Below, piece by piece: positions 1 through 8,466 of a DNA stretch of 64,000 bases. The position numbers and the translations under genes were made by a program. The notes beneath the pieces were generated by a model, which saw only the letters and a program-made list of their open reading frames with translations, searched no databases and was not told the DNA's origin. Source of the stretch: Devosia faecipullorum (GTDB lineage: Bacteria; Pseudomonadota; Alphaproteobacteria; Rhizobiales; Devosiaceae); contig NZ_JACDXV010000002.1 in assembly GCF_015158295.1 (NCBI RefSeq), forward strand, positions 381,501-445,500, written 5' to 3'. Every line of letters starts with the position of its first letter. Position 1 is the stretch's first letter.

Positions 1-615
1 GTGCGGCGCATCTATTGCGTGGGACGCAATTATGCCGAGCATGCCCGCGAAATGGGCCATGACACGCGCGAGAAGCCATTCTTTTTCGACAAGCCCGCCG
101 ATGCGGTGCTGACCGGGGGTGCGGCCATGGCCTATCCGCCCCAGACAGGCGATCTGCACCACGAGATCGAACTGGTCGTCGCCATCGGGAGGGACGGCAG
201 CGACATTGCCGAGGCGGCGGCGCTGGACCATGTGTGGGGCTATGGCGTCGGGCTCGACATGACGCGGCGCGACTTGCAGGCCGAGGCCAAGAAGGCCGGA
301 CGCCCCTGGACTTTCGCCAAGGGGTTCGATCAATCTGCGCCGCTGGGCGAGCTGGTCGGGGCGGAGGCGATCGGGCATCCGCAACGGGGCGCGATCAGGC
401 TTTTGGTCAATGGCGTCGAGCGGCAGCGCGGCGATCTGGGCGAGCAGATCTGGAGCGTGGCCGAAACCATCGCCTTTCTCAGCCGCTTCGTCGGGCTCAA
501 GGCCGGCGACCTGATCATGACCGGCACGCCCGCAGGGGTCGGGGCGGTGTCGCGCGGCGATGCGCTTGAAGGGGAAATCGAGGGCGTGGGCCGGGTCAGG
601 ACGGTGATCGTCTGA
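1..615 (+). CDS. Fumarylacetoacetate hydrolase (FAH) family protein, 5' end cut by window
   Basis: The 204 visible residues match small FAH-fold enzymes such as YcgM/FAHD1, which act on oxaloacetate or related acylpyruvates. The CVGRNY opening, the HHEIE metal-ligand cluster (about residues 53-57), the GLDMTRRD segment (about 84-91) and the closing MTGTPAGVG motif are all present. The frame is open from base 1 with a GTG there, but members of this family usually have some 15 extra residues before the CVGRNY motif, so the true start probably lies upstream of the window. The stop overlaps the next start (TGATG), which suggests translational coupling. The exact substrate cannot be told from sequence. 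Confidence 0.85.
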   Translation: MRRIYCVGRNYAEHAREMGHDTREKPFFFDKPADAVLTGGAAMAYPPQTGDLHHEIELVVAIGRDGSDIAEAAALDHVWGYGVGLDMTRRDLQAEAKKAGRPWTFAKGFDQSAPLGELVGAEAIGHPQRGAIRLLVNGVERQRGDLGEQIWSVAETIAFLSRFVGLKAGDLIMTGTPAGVGAVSRGDALEGEIEGVGRVRTVIV

Positions 616-1706
616 TGGCGCCGGTCTGGTCCAGCCAGCAGGATGCGGCCCTGCTCGCGGTGTCGGCCTGGCTCAAGGACCGCAATGGCAAGCAGGTGTT
701 CCGCCTGTTCGGCTGGGCGGGGACCGGCAAGTCGACGCTGGCCGTGCATCTGGCCCAGGACGTGCGCAATGTGAAATTCGCCGCCTTTACCGGCAAGGCG
801 GCGATGGTGATGCGCAAGCGCGGCTGCAAGGGCGCGCAGACCATCCACAGCCTCATCTATACGCTGGTCTCCGAAAAGGAAGGCGAGCCGCGCTTCGTGC
901 TCGATCCGGAAAGCCCGGCCGCCGATGCCGATCTCATCGTCATCGACGAAGTTTCGATGGTGGACGAGGTGCTGGGGGCGGACCTGCTCTCCTTCGGGGT
1001 GAAAGTGCTGGTGCTGGGCGATCCGTTCCAATTGCCGCCGGTGCAGGGGGCCGGGTTCTTCATCAATGAGGAGCCCGACATCATGCTGACCGAAATCCAC
1101 CGGCAGGCGGCGGACAATCCGATCATCCAGCTTTCCATGGCGGTGCGCGAGGGCGGCTTCCTCGATCATGGCCGCTATGGCGACAGCGTGGTGGTGGGCC
1201 GCGACCAGGTGGACCGGGACGCGGTGCTGAACGCCGACCAAGTGCTGGTGGGGCGCAACAAGACCCGGCTGACCTATAATGACCGCCTGCGCGAATTGAA
1301 GGGCTTGCCGTTTCACGAGCCGGTTCTGGGCGACCGGATGGTGTGCCTCAGAAACAATCCGCGCAAGCGCCTGCTCAACGGACAGATCTGGATCGTCACC
1401 GACGCCACGCGCCGCAGCAATGGCAAATGGAGCCTGCTGCTGGCCGATGATGAGGGCAAGGGCGAGACGAGGGTCTTGACCCACAAGGCGTTTTTCTCCG
1501 GCGAGGAAGACGCGATGAGCTGGCCGGAGCGGCGGCAATTCGACGAATTTACCTTCGGCTATTGCCTTACTGTCCATAAGGCGCAGGGCAGCCAATGGGA
1601 CAATGTCTATCTGTTTGACGAGAGCTTCGTGTTTCGCGAGGAACGGGCGCGCTGGCTCTATACCGGGATCACGCGGGCGGCGGAAAAGATCACCATCGTC
1701 AGTTGA
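615..1706 (+). CDS. RecD-like ATP-dependent DNA helicase (AAA_30/UvrD_C_2 type)
   Basis: A 363-residue superfamily 1 helicase core. Walker A GWAGTGKST lies at about residues 33-41 and Walker B VIDEVSMVDE at about 109-118. The late motifs TVHKAQGSQWD and RWLYTGITRA match the UvrD_C_2 region of RecD/TraA-like enzymes. It is much shorter than RecD of RecBCD and has no N-terminal extension, so it is a stand-alone RecD2-like helicase of the kind common in Alphaproteobacteria. It starts in a one-base overlap with the upstream FAH stop. A role in repair or processing of DNA ends is inferred from the family. Confidence 0.85.
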   Translation: MAPVWSSQQDAALLAVSAWLKDRNGKQVFRLFGWAGTGKSTLAVHLAQDVRNVKFAAFTGKAAMVMRKRGCKGAQTIHSLIYTLVSEKEGEPRFVLDPESPAADADLIVIDEVSMVDEVLGADLLSFGVKVLVLGDPFQLPPVQGAGFFINEEPDIMLTEIHRQAADNPIIQLSMAVREGGFLDHGRYGDSVVVGRDQVDRDAVLNADQVLVGRNKTRLTYNDRLRELKGLPFHEPVLGDRMVCLRNNPRKRLLNGQIWIVTDATRRSNGKWSLLLADDEGKGETRVLTHKAFFSGEEDAMSWPERRQFDEFTFGYCLTVHKAQGSQWDNVYLFDESFVFREERARWLYTGITRAAEKITIVS

Positions 1707-1913
1707 GAAACGCCTTGCGCCGGGCCTGTCCCGGCAATGGCGTTCATTGCGGAATGCCCACCGGCATGAACCCCGGAGACGGCGAAGCGGGAGATGGCCG
1801 GGGCCCCAGCCCAAGTTCGGCCAAACTTGACCGCGCCTATAGCGATTGGGCGGGGCGATGCTTGCGCCCGGTCCAGTCCTGGCCCATCCTTTAAGACTTC
1901 ACCGGAGACGCGC

Positions 1914-3641
1914 ATGCAGCACGATACCCTTTTGATCTCGACGATCGTCGCGGGTCTGGTGCTGGCCTATATCCTGGGCATGCTCGCCAATCGGCTGCGA
2001 TTGCCGCCTTTGGTGGGATATCTGCTCGCCGGGATTCTGGTCGGGCCGCTCATGCCCGGCCTTGGCGCCGATGCCGGTCTGGCGCGGCAATTGGCGGAAC
2101 TGGGCGTCGTGCTGCTGATGTTCGGGACGGGGCTGCATTTTTCGCTCCGCGACCTCGCAAGGGTGCGCGCCCTGGCCATTCCGGGCGCCGTGGCGCAGAT
2201 CGCGCTGGCGACTTTGCTGGGCACGGGCATGGGCCTGCTGCTGGGCTGGGACATAGGCGGCGCGCTGCTGTTCGGGCTGGCGCTGTCTGTTGCTTCCAGT
2301 CTGGTGGCTCTGAGGGCCTTGCAGGACAAGAAGCTGTTCGACACCGAACGCCTGCGCATCGCGCGGGGCTGGCTGGTGGTGGAAGACCTCGTCATGGTGC
2401 TGGCGCTGGTTCTGGTGCCGGCGCTTGCCGCTCTGGGCGGGATCGAGACCGGCATTCACGATCCCTTTGTGTCCTTTGTCGAGCGGCTGGTCGGCAATTC
2501 CCTCGGCATCTGGGGCGTGCTGGCGATCACTCTGGTCAAGGGCGCCGCTTTTGTCGGCTTCATGCTGGTGGCGGGGCGGCGGCTCATTCCCCTGGCCCTG
2601 CATTTGACCGCTAGCAGCGGGAGCCGCGAATTGTCCCGGCTGGCAGTTCTGGCCATCGCCTCGGGCATGGCGCTGGGCTCGGCGGCTTTGTTCGGGGTGC
2701 CGCTGGCGCTGGGCGCGTTCTTTGCCGGCATGATCCTTGCGGAAAGTGCGCGCGGCCGGCGCGCCGCCAGCGAGATGCTGCCGCTGCGCGAGGCCTTTGC
2801 GGTGCTGTTCTTCTTGGCTCTGGGCATGCTGTTCGACCCGGCGATCCTGATCGAGCAGCCGCTGCTGGTGCTGGGCACGCTATTGATCATCATGATCGGC
2901 AAGTCGCTGGCGGCGTTTTTCATCATGCTGGCGTTCCGCCGCCCCGTGGGCACGGCGCTGACCATTGCCGTCTCGCTGGCGCAGATCGGGGAATTTTCCT
3001 TTATCCTCGCCGGCATGGGAATGGCCTTCGCCATCCTGCCGCCGGGCGGGCACGATCTGATCCTTGCCGCTGCGCTGCTTTCCATCCTCTTCAATCCGCT
3101 CATGTTCTGGATCGCCGGAAGGGCCCGCCCGGCGCTGGAAGCCCGCTTCGGGGGACATGAAGAGGATCGCGCGCCGGTCGCACCGATCGAGCCTAGCCTC
3201 GGTGATGCCCTGGCTGAGCGTCCGGGTATGGGCGAGGAGGGCGGGAACGGCGAGAACCCGCCGATAATGGCAGCGGCGGGTGCGCCGGACCTGCCTGCCG
3301 AGCCGGTATTGTCTGACGCTGTGCCAGAACCAGAGCCGGAACCGGAGGCGGCGACCGAAACCGGGACCGGTATGGGGCTGATCGGGGAGGCTCCGGCGGC
3401 GATCGACGAGATCATTCCGCCCGCTGCCGAGTTGGAGGCGCCGAACGAGCCCGACGCTCCGGCGGCGGATATTCCCCGGGTCTTGCAGGCACCGCCGGAC
3501 GAAAAACAGGCTATTGCCGCCATCATCGAGCCTGTCGGGGCGGATGAGGGGACTGGCCTCGGGGCCACCGAACCTATAGAGGTCGTCGTGCCACCGGTTG
3601 AGCCCGAGCCGAGGAGGCGGGGCGGCAAGAGGAAGACATGA
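1914..3641 (+). CDS. Cation:proton antiporter of the CPA2 (KefB-like) family with acidic C-terminal tail
   Basis: About 575 residues. The first ~400 form a hydrophobic bundle of roughly 12-13 membrane segments with typical CPA2 patches (GYLLAGILVGP, LLMFGTGLHFS, AQIGEFSFIL). The last ~170 residues are rich in Glu, Pro and Ala and end in a basic RRRGGKRK cluster. There is no TrkA_N/RCK nucleotide-binding domain, unlike E. coli KefB/KefC, so gating must differ. ATG at 1914 was chosen because GGAG lies a few bases before it and the hydrophobic N-terminus starts there; the open frame upstream (from 1794) encodes no membrane segment. The stop overlaps the next start (ATGA). K+ or Na+ export against H+ is the family role. 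Confidence 0.85.
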   Translation: MQHDTLLISTIVAGLVLAYILGMLANRLRLPPLVGYLLAGILVGPLMPGLGADAGLARQLAELGVVLLMFGTGLHFSLRDLARVRALAIPGAVAQIALATLLGTGMGLLLGWDIGGALLFGLALSVASSLVALRALQDKKLFDTERLRIARGWLVVEDLVMVLALVLVPALAALGGIETGIHDPFVSFVERLVGNSLGIWGVLAITLVKGAAFVGFMLVAGRRLIPLALHLTASSGSRELSRLAVLAIASGMALGSAALFGVPLALGAFFAGMILAESARGRRAASEMLPLREAFAVLFFLALGMLFDPAILIEQPLLVLGTLLIIMIGKSLAAFFIMLAFRRPVGTALTIAVSLAQIGEFSFILAGMGMAFAILPPGGHDLILAAALLSILFNPLMFWIAGRARPALEARFGGHEEDRAPVAPIEPSLGDALAERPGMGEEGGNGENPPIMAAAGAPDLPAEPVLSDAVPEPEPEPEAATETGTGMGLIGEAPAAIDEIIPPAAELEAPNEPDAPAADIPRVLQAPPDEKQAIAAIIEPVGADEGTGLGATEPIEVVVPPVEPEPRRRGGKRKT

Positions 3642-4075
3642 TCTCGCAGAAGGCCAAATATGCCCTGCGCGCGCTGGTTTCATTGGCGCGGGCCGGGTGC
3701 GGCGAAAGCCGCATGATCGGGGAAATATCGCGCGAGCAGGCGATCCCCAAGAAGTTTCTCGAACAGATCCTGCTGGAATTGAAACGGGCCGGATTCGTCT
3801 CCAGCCGGCGCGGGCGTATGGGCGGCTATGAATTGGTCAAGGCCCCCGAGGAGATCATGTATGGCGAAGTGCTGCGGCTGATCGACGGGCCGATTGCGCC
3901 GCTGCCCTGCCTTTCCAAGATCGCCTACAAGAAATGCGAGGATTGCCAGGACGAGGCTTCCTGCGAAATCCGCCATGTCTTCGAGCGGGTGACGCTGGCG
4001 ACGCGCGCCGTGCTGGACCGCACGAGCCTGGCGGATTCGCTCAATCTGGAAGACCTGCCGGTCGAGGCGGCTTAA
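3638..4075 (+). CDS. Rrf2 family transcriptional regulator
   Basis: 145 residues with the N-terminal winged helix of Rrf2 proteins (SQKAKYALRAL; IPKKFLEQILLELKRAGFV; SRRGRMGGYEL). Four cysteines follow in a CLSKIAYKKCEDCQDEASC patch at about residues 91-109, the region where IscR, RirA and NsrR hold an iron-sulfur cluster. The spacing is not that of IscR, so cluster binding is possible but not shown. It overlaps the antiporter gene by 4 bp and is probably co-transcribed with it. It converges on purU across a short palindrome at 4109-4134. Confidence 0.85.
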   Translation: MISQKAKYALRALVSLARAGCGESRMIGEISREQAIPKKFLEQILLELKRAGFVSSRRGRMGGYELVKAPEEIMYGEVLRLIDGPIAPLPCLSKIAYKKCEDCQDEASCEIRHVFERVTLATRAVLDRTSLADSLNLEDLPVEAA

Positions 4076-4107
4076 AGGGATTTACCCTGGTGCTGTTCCA
4101 TCCACGA

Positions 4108-4135
4108 TGTCATTCCGGCGCAGGCCAGAATGACG
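4108..4135. repeat. Convergent intergenic palindrome (rhizobial-type repeat)
   Basis: GTCATTC (4109-4115) and GAATGAC (4128-4134) form 7-bp arms around a GC-rich centre. It sits between the convergent stops of the Rrf2 gene and purU, so it may fold in either transcript and act as a weak bidirectional terminator. There is no T-run. Similar short repeats containing GAATGACG are scattered in many Hyphomicrobiales genomes. Confidence 0.5.
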
Positions 4136-4153
4136 CCATGCGGTGATGGCAGT

Positions 4154-5008
4154 TCAGCCGAAGACCACGGTCTTTTTGCCATTGAGCATGACACGGCTTT
4201 CCAGATGCAGCTTGACGGCCCGGGCGAGGACGCGGCTTTCGATGTCGCGGCCGGCGGCGACCAGATCGTCGGGGCTCATGGCATGGGTGACGCGGGCGGT
4301 TTCCTGCTCGATGATCGGGCCTTCATCGAGATCGGGAGTGACATAATGGGCGGTGGCGCCGATGATCTTGACGCCGCGCTCATGGGCCTGGTGATAGGGC
4401 TTGGCGCCCTTGAAGCTGGGCAGGAAGGAATGGTGGATATTGATCACCTGCCCGAACAGGCGGGTCGAGAGCTGGTCGGAAAGCACCTGCATATAGCGGG
4501 CGAGCACGACCAGATCGGCACCGGACTGGCGGACGATGTCGAGCACGCGCGCCTCCTGTTCGGCCTTGCTGTCCTTGCTGACCGGCAGGCAATGATAGGG
4601 AATGCCGGCATCCTCGGCGATTTTGCGCGCATCCTCGTGATTGGAGATGATGGCGGCGACCTCGGCGTCGAGCCAGCCGACGCGGATCTGATAGAGCAGA
4701 TGCAGCAAGGTATGGTCGAATTTGCTGACCATGATGACGATGCGCTTCTTGCGGCCCTGATCGGCCAAGGTGGTCTTCATGTCGAAGCGCTCGATGGGTG
4801 AGGTCAGCGCCTGTTCGATGCTGTCGCGGCTGACGCCATGGGGCGCAGTGAAGGCGAGGCGCATGAAGAAGCGGCCGGTCTCGCGGTCCCAGAACTGATT
4901 GCTCTCGGCGATATTGGCGCCCAAGGCCGCCAATTCGGTGGTGATGGCGGCGACAATGCCGGGCCGGTCGGCACAGGAGAGAGTGAGAACGAAATTGGCC
5001 CCGGGCAT
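4154..5008 (-). CDS. purU: Formyltetrahydrofolate deformylase
   Basis: 284 residues; splits 10-formyl-THF into formate and THF in the cytosol, balancing one-carbon pools and supplying formate for purine synthesis. An N-terminal ACT domain (residues ~1-80, LSCADRPGIVAAITTELA) is followed by the formyltransferase fold with the catalytic block INIHHSFLPSFKGAKPYHQA and PDLDEGPIIEQE. The start at 5008 gives a protein of normal family length; an ATG 12 bp upstream is also possible. Transcribed alone, leftwards, towards the Rrf2 gene. Confidence 0.93.
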   Translation of the reverse strand: MPGANFVLTLSCADRPGIVAAITTELAALGANIAESNQFWDRETGRFFMRLAFTAPHGVSRDSIEQALTSPIERFDMKTTLADQGRKKRIVIMVSKFDHTLLHLLYQIRVGWLDAEVAAIISNHEDARKIAEDAGIPYHCLPVSKDSKAEQEARVLDIVRQSGADLVVLARYMQVLSDQLSTRLFGQVINIHHSFLPSFKGAKPYHQAHERGVKIIGATAHYVTPDLDEGPIIEQETARVTHAMSPDDLVAAGRDIESRVLARAVKLHLESRVMLNGKKTVVFG

Positions 5009-5100
5009 TGCCGCCTCCATTTTTTTGGTCGGCAGTGCTATCGGCGGGCGCAGCGCCGCCGTCAAGCCTTGCCGAGGCAAAGTGGGACGCCGAAACAGAA

Positions 5101-5126
5101 AAGGGCCGCTCCAAAGAGCGACCCTT
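5101..5126 (-). terminator. Rho-independent terminator reading leftwards
   Basis: On the minus strand AAGGGTCGCTC, loop TTTG, GAGCGGCCCTT form an 11-bp stem with one mismatch, followed by TTCTGTTTC. It would end the pot operon transcript, or a short transcript carrying the tiny ORF at 5226-5297, before purU. Confidence 0.7.
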
Positions 5127-5181
5127 CCCTGAGTTTGTCGGCCTTGAGGGCCTTGGAGGCGCGTGTGCGGTCTTTAGACAC

Positions 5182-5222
5182 GCTCTCGAACCGGAAAAGT
5201 GGGTGCCACTTTTCCTGAGAGC
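5182..5222. repeat. Rhizobial-type palindromic intergenic element
   Basis: Outer arms GCTCTC (5182-5187) and GAGAGC (5217-5222) enclose a perfect 10-bp inner stem, GGAAAAGTGG (5193-5202) and CCACTTTTCC (5206-5215), with a 3-nt loop. The GGAAAAGTGG/CCACTTTTCC core is typical of palindromic mosaic elements (RIME-like) of Hyphomicrobiales. Related copies in this window lie near 11826-11841, 24176-24280 and 45550-45590. Confidence 0.65.
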
Positions 5223-5225
5223 GCT

Positions 5226-5297
5226 CTAGCTGAGATCACTCCCAGTCAACACACGAAAACCCAGACCTTCCTCAAGAGCCAAAATCTCATAAGACAC
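5226..5297 (-). CDS. Candidate 23-residue small protein with near-perfect Shine-Dalgarno
   Basis: A GTG-initiated ORF of 23 codons ending in TAG, seven bases after AGGAGG. The sequence before and including the first base of the start codon is complementary to the last ~16 bases of bacterial 16S rRNA, far stronger than any other ribosome site seen here. The peptide begins MSYEILALEEG and ends in LTGSDLS; it is not hydrophobic and I do not recognise it. It lies between potI and a terminator in the same direction. It could be a small protein, a leader peptide, or a decoy for ribosomes; chance cannot be excluded. Confidence 0.4.
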   Translation of the reverse strand: MSYEILALEEGLGFRVLTGSDLS

Positions 5298-5391
5298 TGG
5301 ATCACCTCCTTTTCACTGGTTGAACATGAAGGGAGTGTGGCCGCGATTTCGTGTCCTGTCCAGTCACGAAGATTTGGGTCCGGGGCCGGGC

Positions 5392-6204
5392 TCAGGCTCG
5401 CGCCTTTTTCGGCCTCGAGCGCAATTGGATGATGGTCGCCGCCAGCACGCCCAGCGCCACGATGCCGATGATGATGGTGGCCAGGGCATTGACGTCGGGC
5501 GAGACGCCCAGACGCACCTTGGAAAAGATCACCATGGGCAGGGTCGAGGAACCGGGGCCGGAGACGAAGCTGGCAATGACCAGATCGTCGAGCGAAAGCG
5601 TGAAGCCCAGAAGCCAGCCCGAGACCAGGGCCGGAGCGATAATGGGCAGGGTGATGTCGAAAAAGGTGCGCACCGGGGAGGCGCCGAGATCCATGGCCGC
5701 TTCTTCGAGGCTGCGGTCGAAATCGGCGAGGCGCGACTGCACCACGACCGCCACATAGGCGGTGCAGAAGGTGGCGTGGGCGATGACGATGGTGAGCATG
5801 CCGCGTCCCTGCGGCCAGCCCAGCATGCCTTCCATGGCCACGAAGAGCAGCAGCAGCGACAGGCCGGTGATGACGTCAGGCATGACCAGCGGGGCCGAGA
5901 CCATGCCGGAAAACAGCGTGCGCCCCCTGAAACGGCGGAAGCGCACCAGGGCCACGGCGGCCAGGGTGCCCAGGACCAGCGCGATGGTGGCGGCGATGGC
6001 GGCGATCTGCAGGCTCAGAATGGCGGCCTTGATCATCTGTTCATCGCGGAACAATTCGCCATACCATTTGAGCGAGAAGCCAGACCAGACCGTCACCAGC
6101 CGGTTCTCGTTGAAGGAGAACAGCACCAGCGACACGATGGGCGCATAAAGGAAGGAAAAGCCGAGCACGGCGGCGATGGGCAGGAACCAGCCTCTTTTGA
6201 ACAT
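5392..6204 (-). CDS. potI: Polyamine ABC transporter permease (PotI-like)
   Basis: 270 residues with about six membrane segments and the EAA loop EEAAMDLGASPVRTFFDITLPI used to dock the ATPase. It is the second inner-membrane subunit of a putrescine/spermidine importer. The start at 6204 was chosen because it sits just after the potH stop at 6207 and matches family length; the frame is open further upstream but that part is Arg-rich and overlaps potH. Last gene of the potF-G-H-I order. Confidence 0.88.
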   Translation of the reverse strand: MFKRGWFLPIAAVLGFSFLYAPIVSLVLFSFNENRLVTVWSGFSLKWYGELFRDEQMIKAAILSLQIAAIAATIALVLGTLAAVALVRFRRFRGRTLFSGMVSAPLVMPDVITGLSLLLLFVAMEGMLGWPQGRGMLTIVIAHATFCTAYVAVVVQSRLADFDRSLEEAAMDLGASPVRTFFDITLPIIAPALVSGWLLGFTLSLDDLVIASFVSGPGSSTLPMVIFSKVRLGVSPDVNALATIIIGIVALGVLAATIIQLRSRPKKARA

Positions 6205-6206
6205 GG

Positions 6207-7160
6207 CTATTTCTCCACCACCGAGTTTTGCGCCCGCTGTAGCAGCATGATGGGCACGACGACGACGACCAGCATGGCGCAGGCCACGGCGGCGGCGCGG
6301 GGCCAATTGGTGGACGAGAAGAATTCGTCCCAGAGCACGCGGCCGATCATCAGGGTTTCGGGGCCCCCGAGCAGGGAGGGAATGACGAATTCGCCGATGG
6401 CGGGGATGAAGACCAGCATGGAGCCGGCGACGATGCCCGGCAGCGACAGCGGCAGGGTGATGGTGAGGAAAGTACGCAACGGGCGCGCGCCGAGATCGGC
6501 CGAGGCTTCGAGCAGGGAGGCGTCGAGCTTCACCAGATTGGTATAGAGCGGCAGGATCATGAAGGGCAGATAGGTGTAGACGAGGCCCACATAGACGGCG
6601 AAATCGGTCTGCATCATCACCAGCGGCTCGATGCCGAACAGGCCGAGGAATTGGTTGATGACGCCATTGCCGCGCATGAAGCCGGTCAGCGCATAAACGC
6701 GCAGCAGGAGCGATGTGAAGAAGGGCAGGATGACCAGCATCAGCAGCACATTGCGCCAGGGATGCTGGGCGCGGGCAATGGCATAGGCCATTGGATAGCC
6801 GATCAGCAGCGTGATGATGGTGGCGAAAAAGGCGATGCGGATCGAGGAAAGATAGGCCGCGACATAGAGATTGTCGGCGAAGAGGCGGATGTAATTGTTC
6901 AGATGCAGCGTCAGCTGCACCGTGCCTTCCTCGGAGGTGAGGAGGGGCGAATAGGGCGGGCGCCCGAACTGCTTGGTGGTCAGGGAAATGGAAAAGACCA
7001 CAAAGAGCGGAATGAGGAAAAAGACCAGCAGCCAGAGCACCGGCGCGGCCAGAACCAGCATGCGCCCGGTTATGCCGACCTTGGCGAGGCGTTTTTCAAC
7101 TGCATTCCAGGGACGCAGGCGCCGGGGCGGGGGATAGGTGGGATCGTGGGACGCGCTCAT
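6207..7160 (-). CDS. potH: Polyamine ABC transporter permease (PotH-like)
   Basis: 317 residues, BPD_transp_1 permease with six or more membrane helices and the EAA motif EASADLGARPLRTFLTITLPLSLPGI. A ~40-residue basic N-terminal cytoplasmic segment precedes the first helix. The start overlaps the end of the ATPase gene by 4 bp. It pairs with PotI to form the translocation pore. Confidence 0.9.
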   Translation of the reverse strand: MSASHDPTYPPPRRLRPWNAVEKRLAKVGITGRMLVLAAPVLWLLVFFLIPLFVVFSISLTTKQFGRPPYSPLLTSEEGTVQLTLHLNNYIRLFADNLYVAAYLSSIRIAFFATIITLLIGYPMAYAIARAQHPWRNVLLMLVILPFFTSLLLRVYALTGFMRGNGVINQFLGLFGIEPLVMMQTDFAVYVGLVYTYLPFMILPLYTNLVKLDASLLEASADLGARPLRTFLTITLPLSLPGIVAGSMLVFIPAIGEFVIPSLLGGPETLMIGRVLWDEFFSSTNWPRAAAVACAMLVVVVVPIMLLQRAQNSVVEK

Positions 7161-8308
7161 ACGGTCAGCACCGAGCCGGCATTGTCGTCCCAGGTAAGAT
7201 AGACCTTTTCGTCCCAGGTGATGGCGTCGGGATTGCCGCGCACATTATTGGTCTGGCTGACGCGGACGCGTTTGCCGCTGTCGAGCGCCACCTGATAGAC
7301 GGAAATGTCACCCAGATAGGCGATTTCCTCGACCATGCCGCTGGTGACATTGGCGTTGAAGGGATTTTCCGGCCGCTCGCGGGAGAGCGCGATCTTTTCG
7401 GGGCGGATGGCCCACCACAGGATCTGGTCGGGGGCGCAATCGACGCCGTGGCCGACATAGATGTCGCAGCCCAGTTCCGCCGAGCGGATGCGCACATGGT
7501 CCGGCTCGTCCTCGGTGACCGTGCCTTCCACCATGTTCACCGAGCCGATAAAGCCGGCGACGAAACGGGAATTGGGGAATTCATAAATGTCGGTGGGTTC
7601 GCCGATCATGGCGATCTCGCCCTGATTCATCACTCCGATGCGGGTGGCCAGGGTCATGGCCTCTTCCTGGTCATGGGTGACGACGATGAAGGTGACGCCC
7701 AAGCTTTCCTGGATTTTCACCAGTTCGAACTGGGTCTCCTCGCGCAGCTTCTTGTCGAGCGCGCCCAGCGGCTCGTCGAGCAGCAGCAATTTGGGGCGTT
7801 TGGCGAGGGCGCGGGCCAAAGCGACGCGCTGGCGCTGGCCACCGGACAATTGATGCGGCTTGCGCTTGCCGTAATCCTGCAATTTGACCAGCGCCAGCAG
7901 TTCGGCCACGCGGGCCTCGATCTCGGCCTTGGGCAGGTGGTCGCGCTTCAGCCCATAGGCGATGTTCTGCTCCACCGACATATGGGGGAACAGCGCATAG
8001 GATTGGAACATCATGTTGACCGGCCGATTATAGGGCGGCACTTCGGTCATGTCCTGGCCATCGATCTCGATCGTGCCGGAGGTCGGGGTCTCGAAGCCGG
8101 CCAGCATGCGCAACAGGGTCGACTTGCCAGAGCCCGAGCCGCCGAGCAGGCAGAACAATTCGGAGCGGTAGATGTCGAGCGAAACGTCATGCACGGCAGA
8201 GACGTCGCCGAATTTCTTGGTGACGTTCTTGATGCGCACGAAGGGCTTGTTGTTTGCCGTATCGCGCCAGGGACGCGTATCGACTGCCAGCTGCGGTTTC
8301 TTGGCCAT
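7157..8308 (-). CDS. potG: Polyamine ABC transporter ATP-binding protein (PotG/PotA-like)
   Basis: 383 residues. Walker A GGSGSGKST, signature LSGGQRQR, Walker B LLLLDEP and the H-loop VVTHDQEE are intact, followed by a C-terminal TOBE-type domain (about residues 280-380). It powers import together with PotH/PotI. The N-terminal ~25 residues before the ABC domain resemble PotG proteins. The upstream potF is separated by a stable hairpin, which would let the binding protein be made in excess. Confidence 0.92.
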   Translation of the reverse strand: MAKKPQLAVDTRPWRDTANNKPFVRIKNVTKKFGDVSAVHDVSLDIYRSELFCLLGGSGSGKSTLLRMLAGFETPTSGTIEIDGQDMTEVPPYNRPVNMMFQSYALFPHMSVEQNIAYGLKRDHLPKAEIEARVAELLALVKLQDYGKRKPHQLSGGQRQRVALARALAKRPKLLLLDEPLGALDKKLREETQFELVKIQESLGVTFIVVTHDQEEAMTLATRIGVMNQGEIAMIGEPTDIYEFPNSRFVAGFIGSVNMVEGTVTEDEPDHVRIRSAELGCDIYVGHGVDCAPDQILWWAIRPEKIALSRERPENPFNANVTSGMVEEIAYLGDISVYQVALDSGKRVRVSQTNNVRGNPDAITWDEKVYLTWDDNAGSVLTV

Positions 8309-8434
8309 TTGCGCTCTGCAAATTCTGTTCGGCGGCCACCTGCCGCTCTCTTCTGCGCTTCCGTCGCCGGCGATCCGAGGGGATTTGCCGCGCTCCGGTT
8401 CTCAAGACGTGCCGGGCACGGCACAAAGGATTAA

Positions 8435-8456
8435 GGGGGCGGTCGGAACCGCCCCC
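8435..8456 (-). terminator. Hairpin between potF and potG (attenuator or mRNA stabiliser)
   Basis: A perfect 9-bp GC stem, GGGGGCGGT (8435-8443) and ACCGCCCCC (8448-8456), with a 4-nt loop directly after the potF stop. On the minus strand it is followed by TTAATCC rather than a T-run. This arrangement usually lowers read-through and protects the binding-protein mRNA. Confidence 0.65.
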
Positions 8457-8466
8457 TGATCGTCAA

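Larger units (their letters stand above)
5009..5391. other. 383-bp intergenic region between purU and potI
   Basis: It holds, read on the minus strand, a 23-codon ORF with an unusually strong Shine-Dalgarno (5226-5297), a long palindrome (5182-5222) and a terminator hairpin (5101-5126). The purU promoter must lie between the terminator and 5008 or within this block. No longer coding frame with a plausible start was seen. Confidence 0.6.

Noticed and set aside
5297-5312. Fragment of a 16S rRNA gene on the plus strand
   Set aside because: Only the last 16 bases match; no further 16S sequence lies to the left. A strong Shine-Dalgarno on the other strand explains it better.
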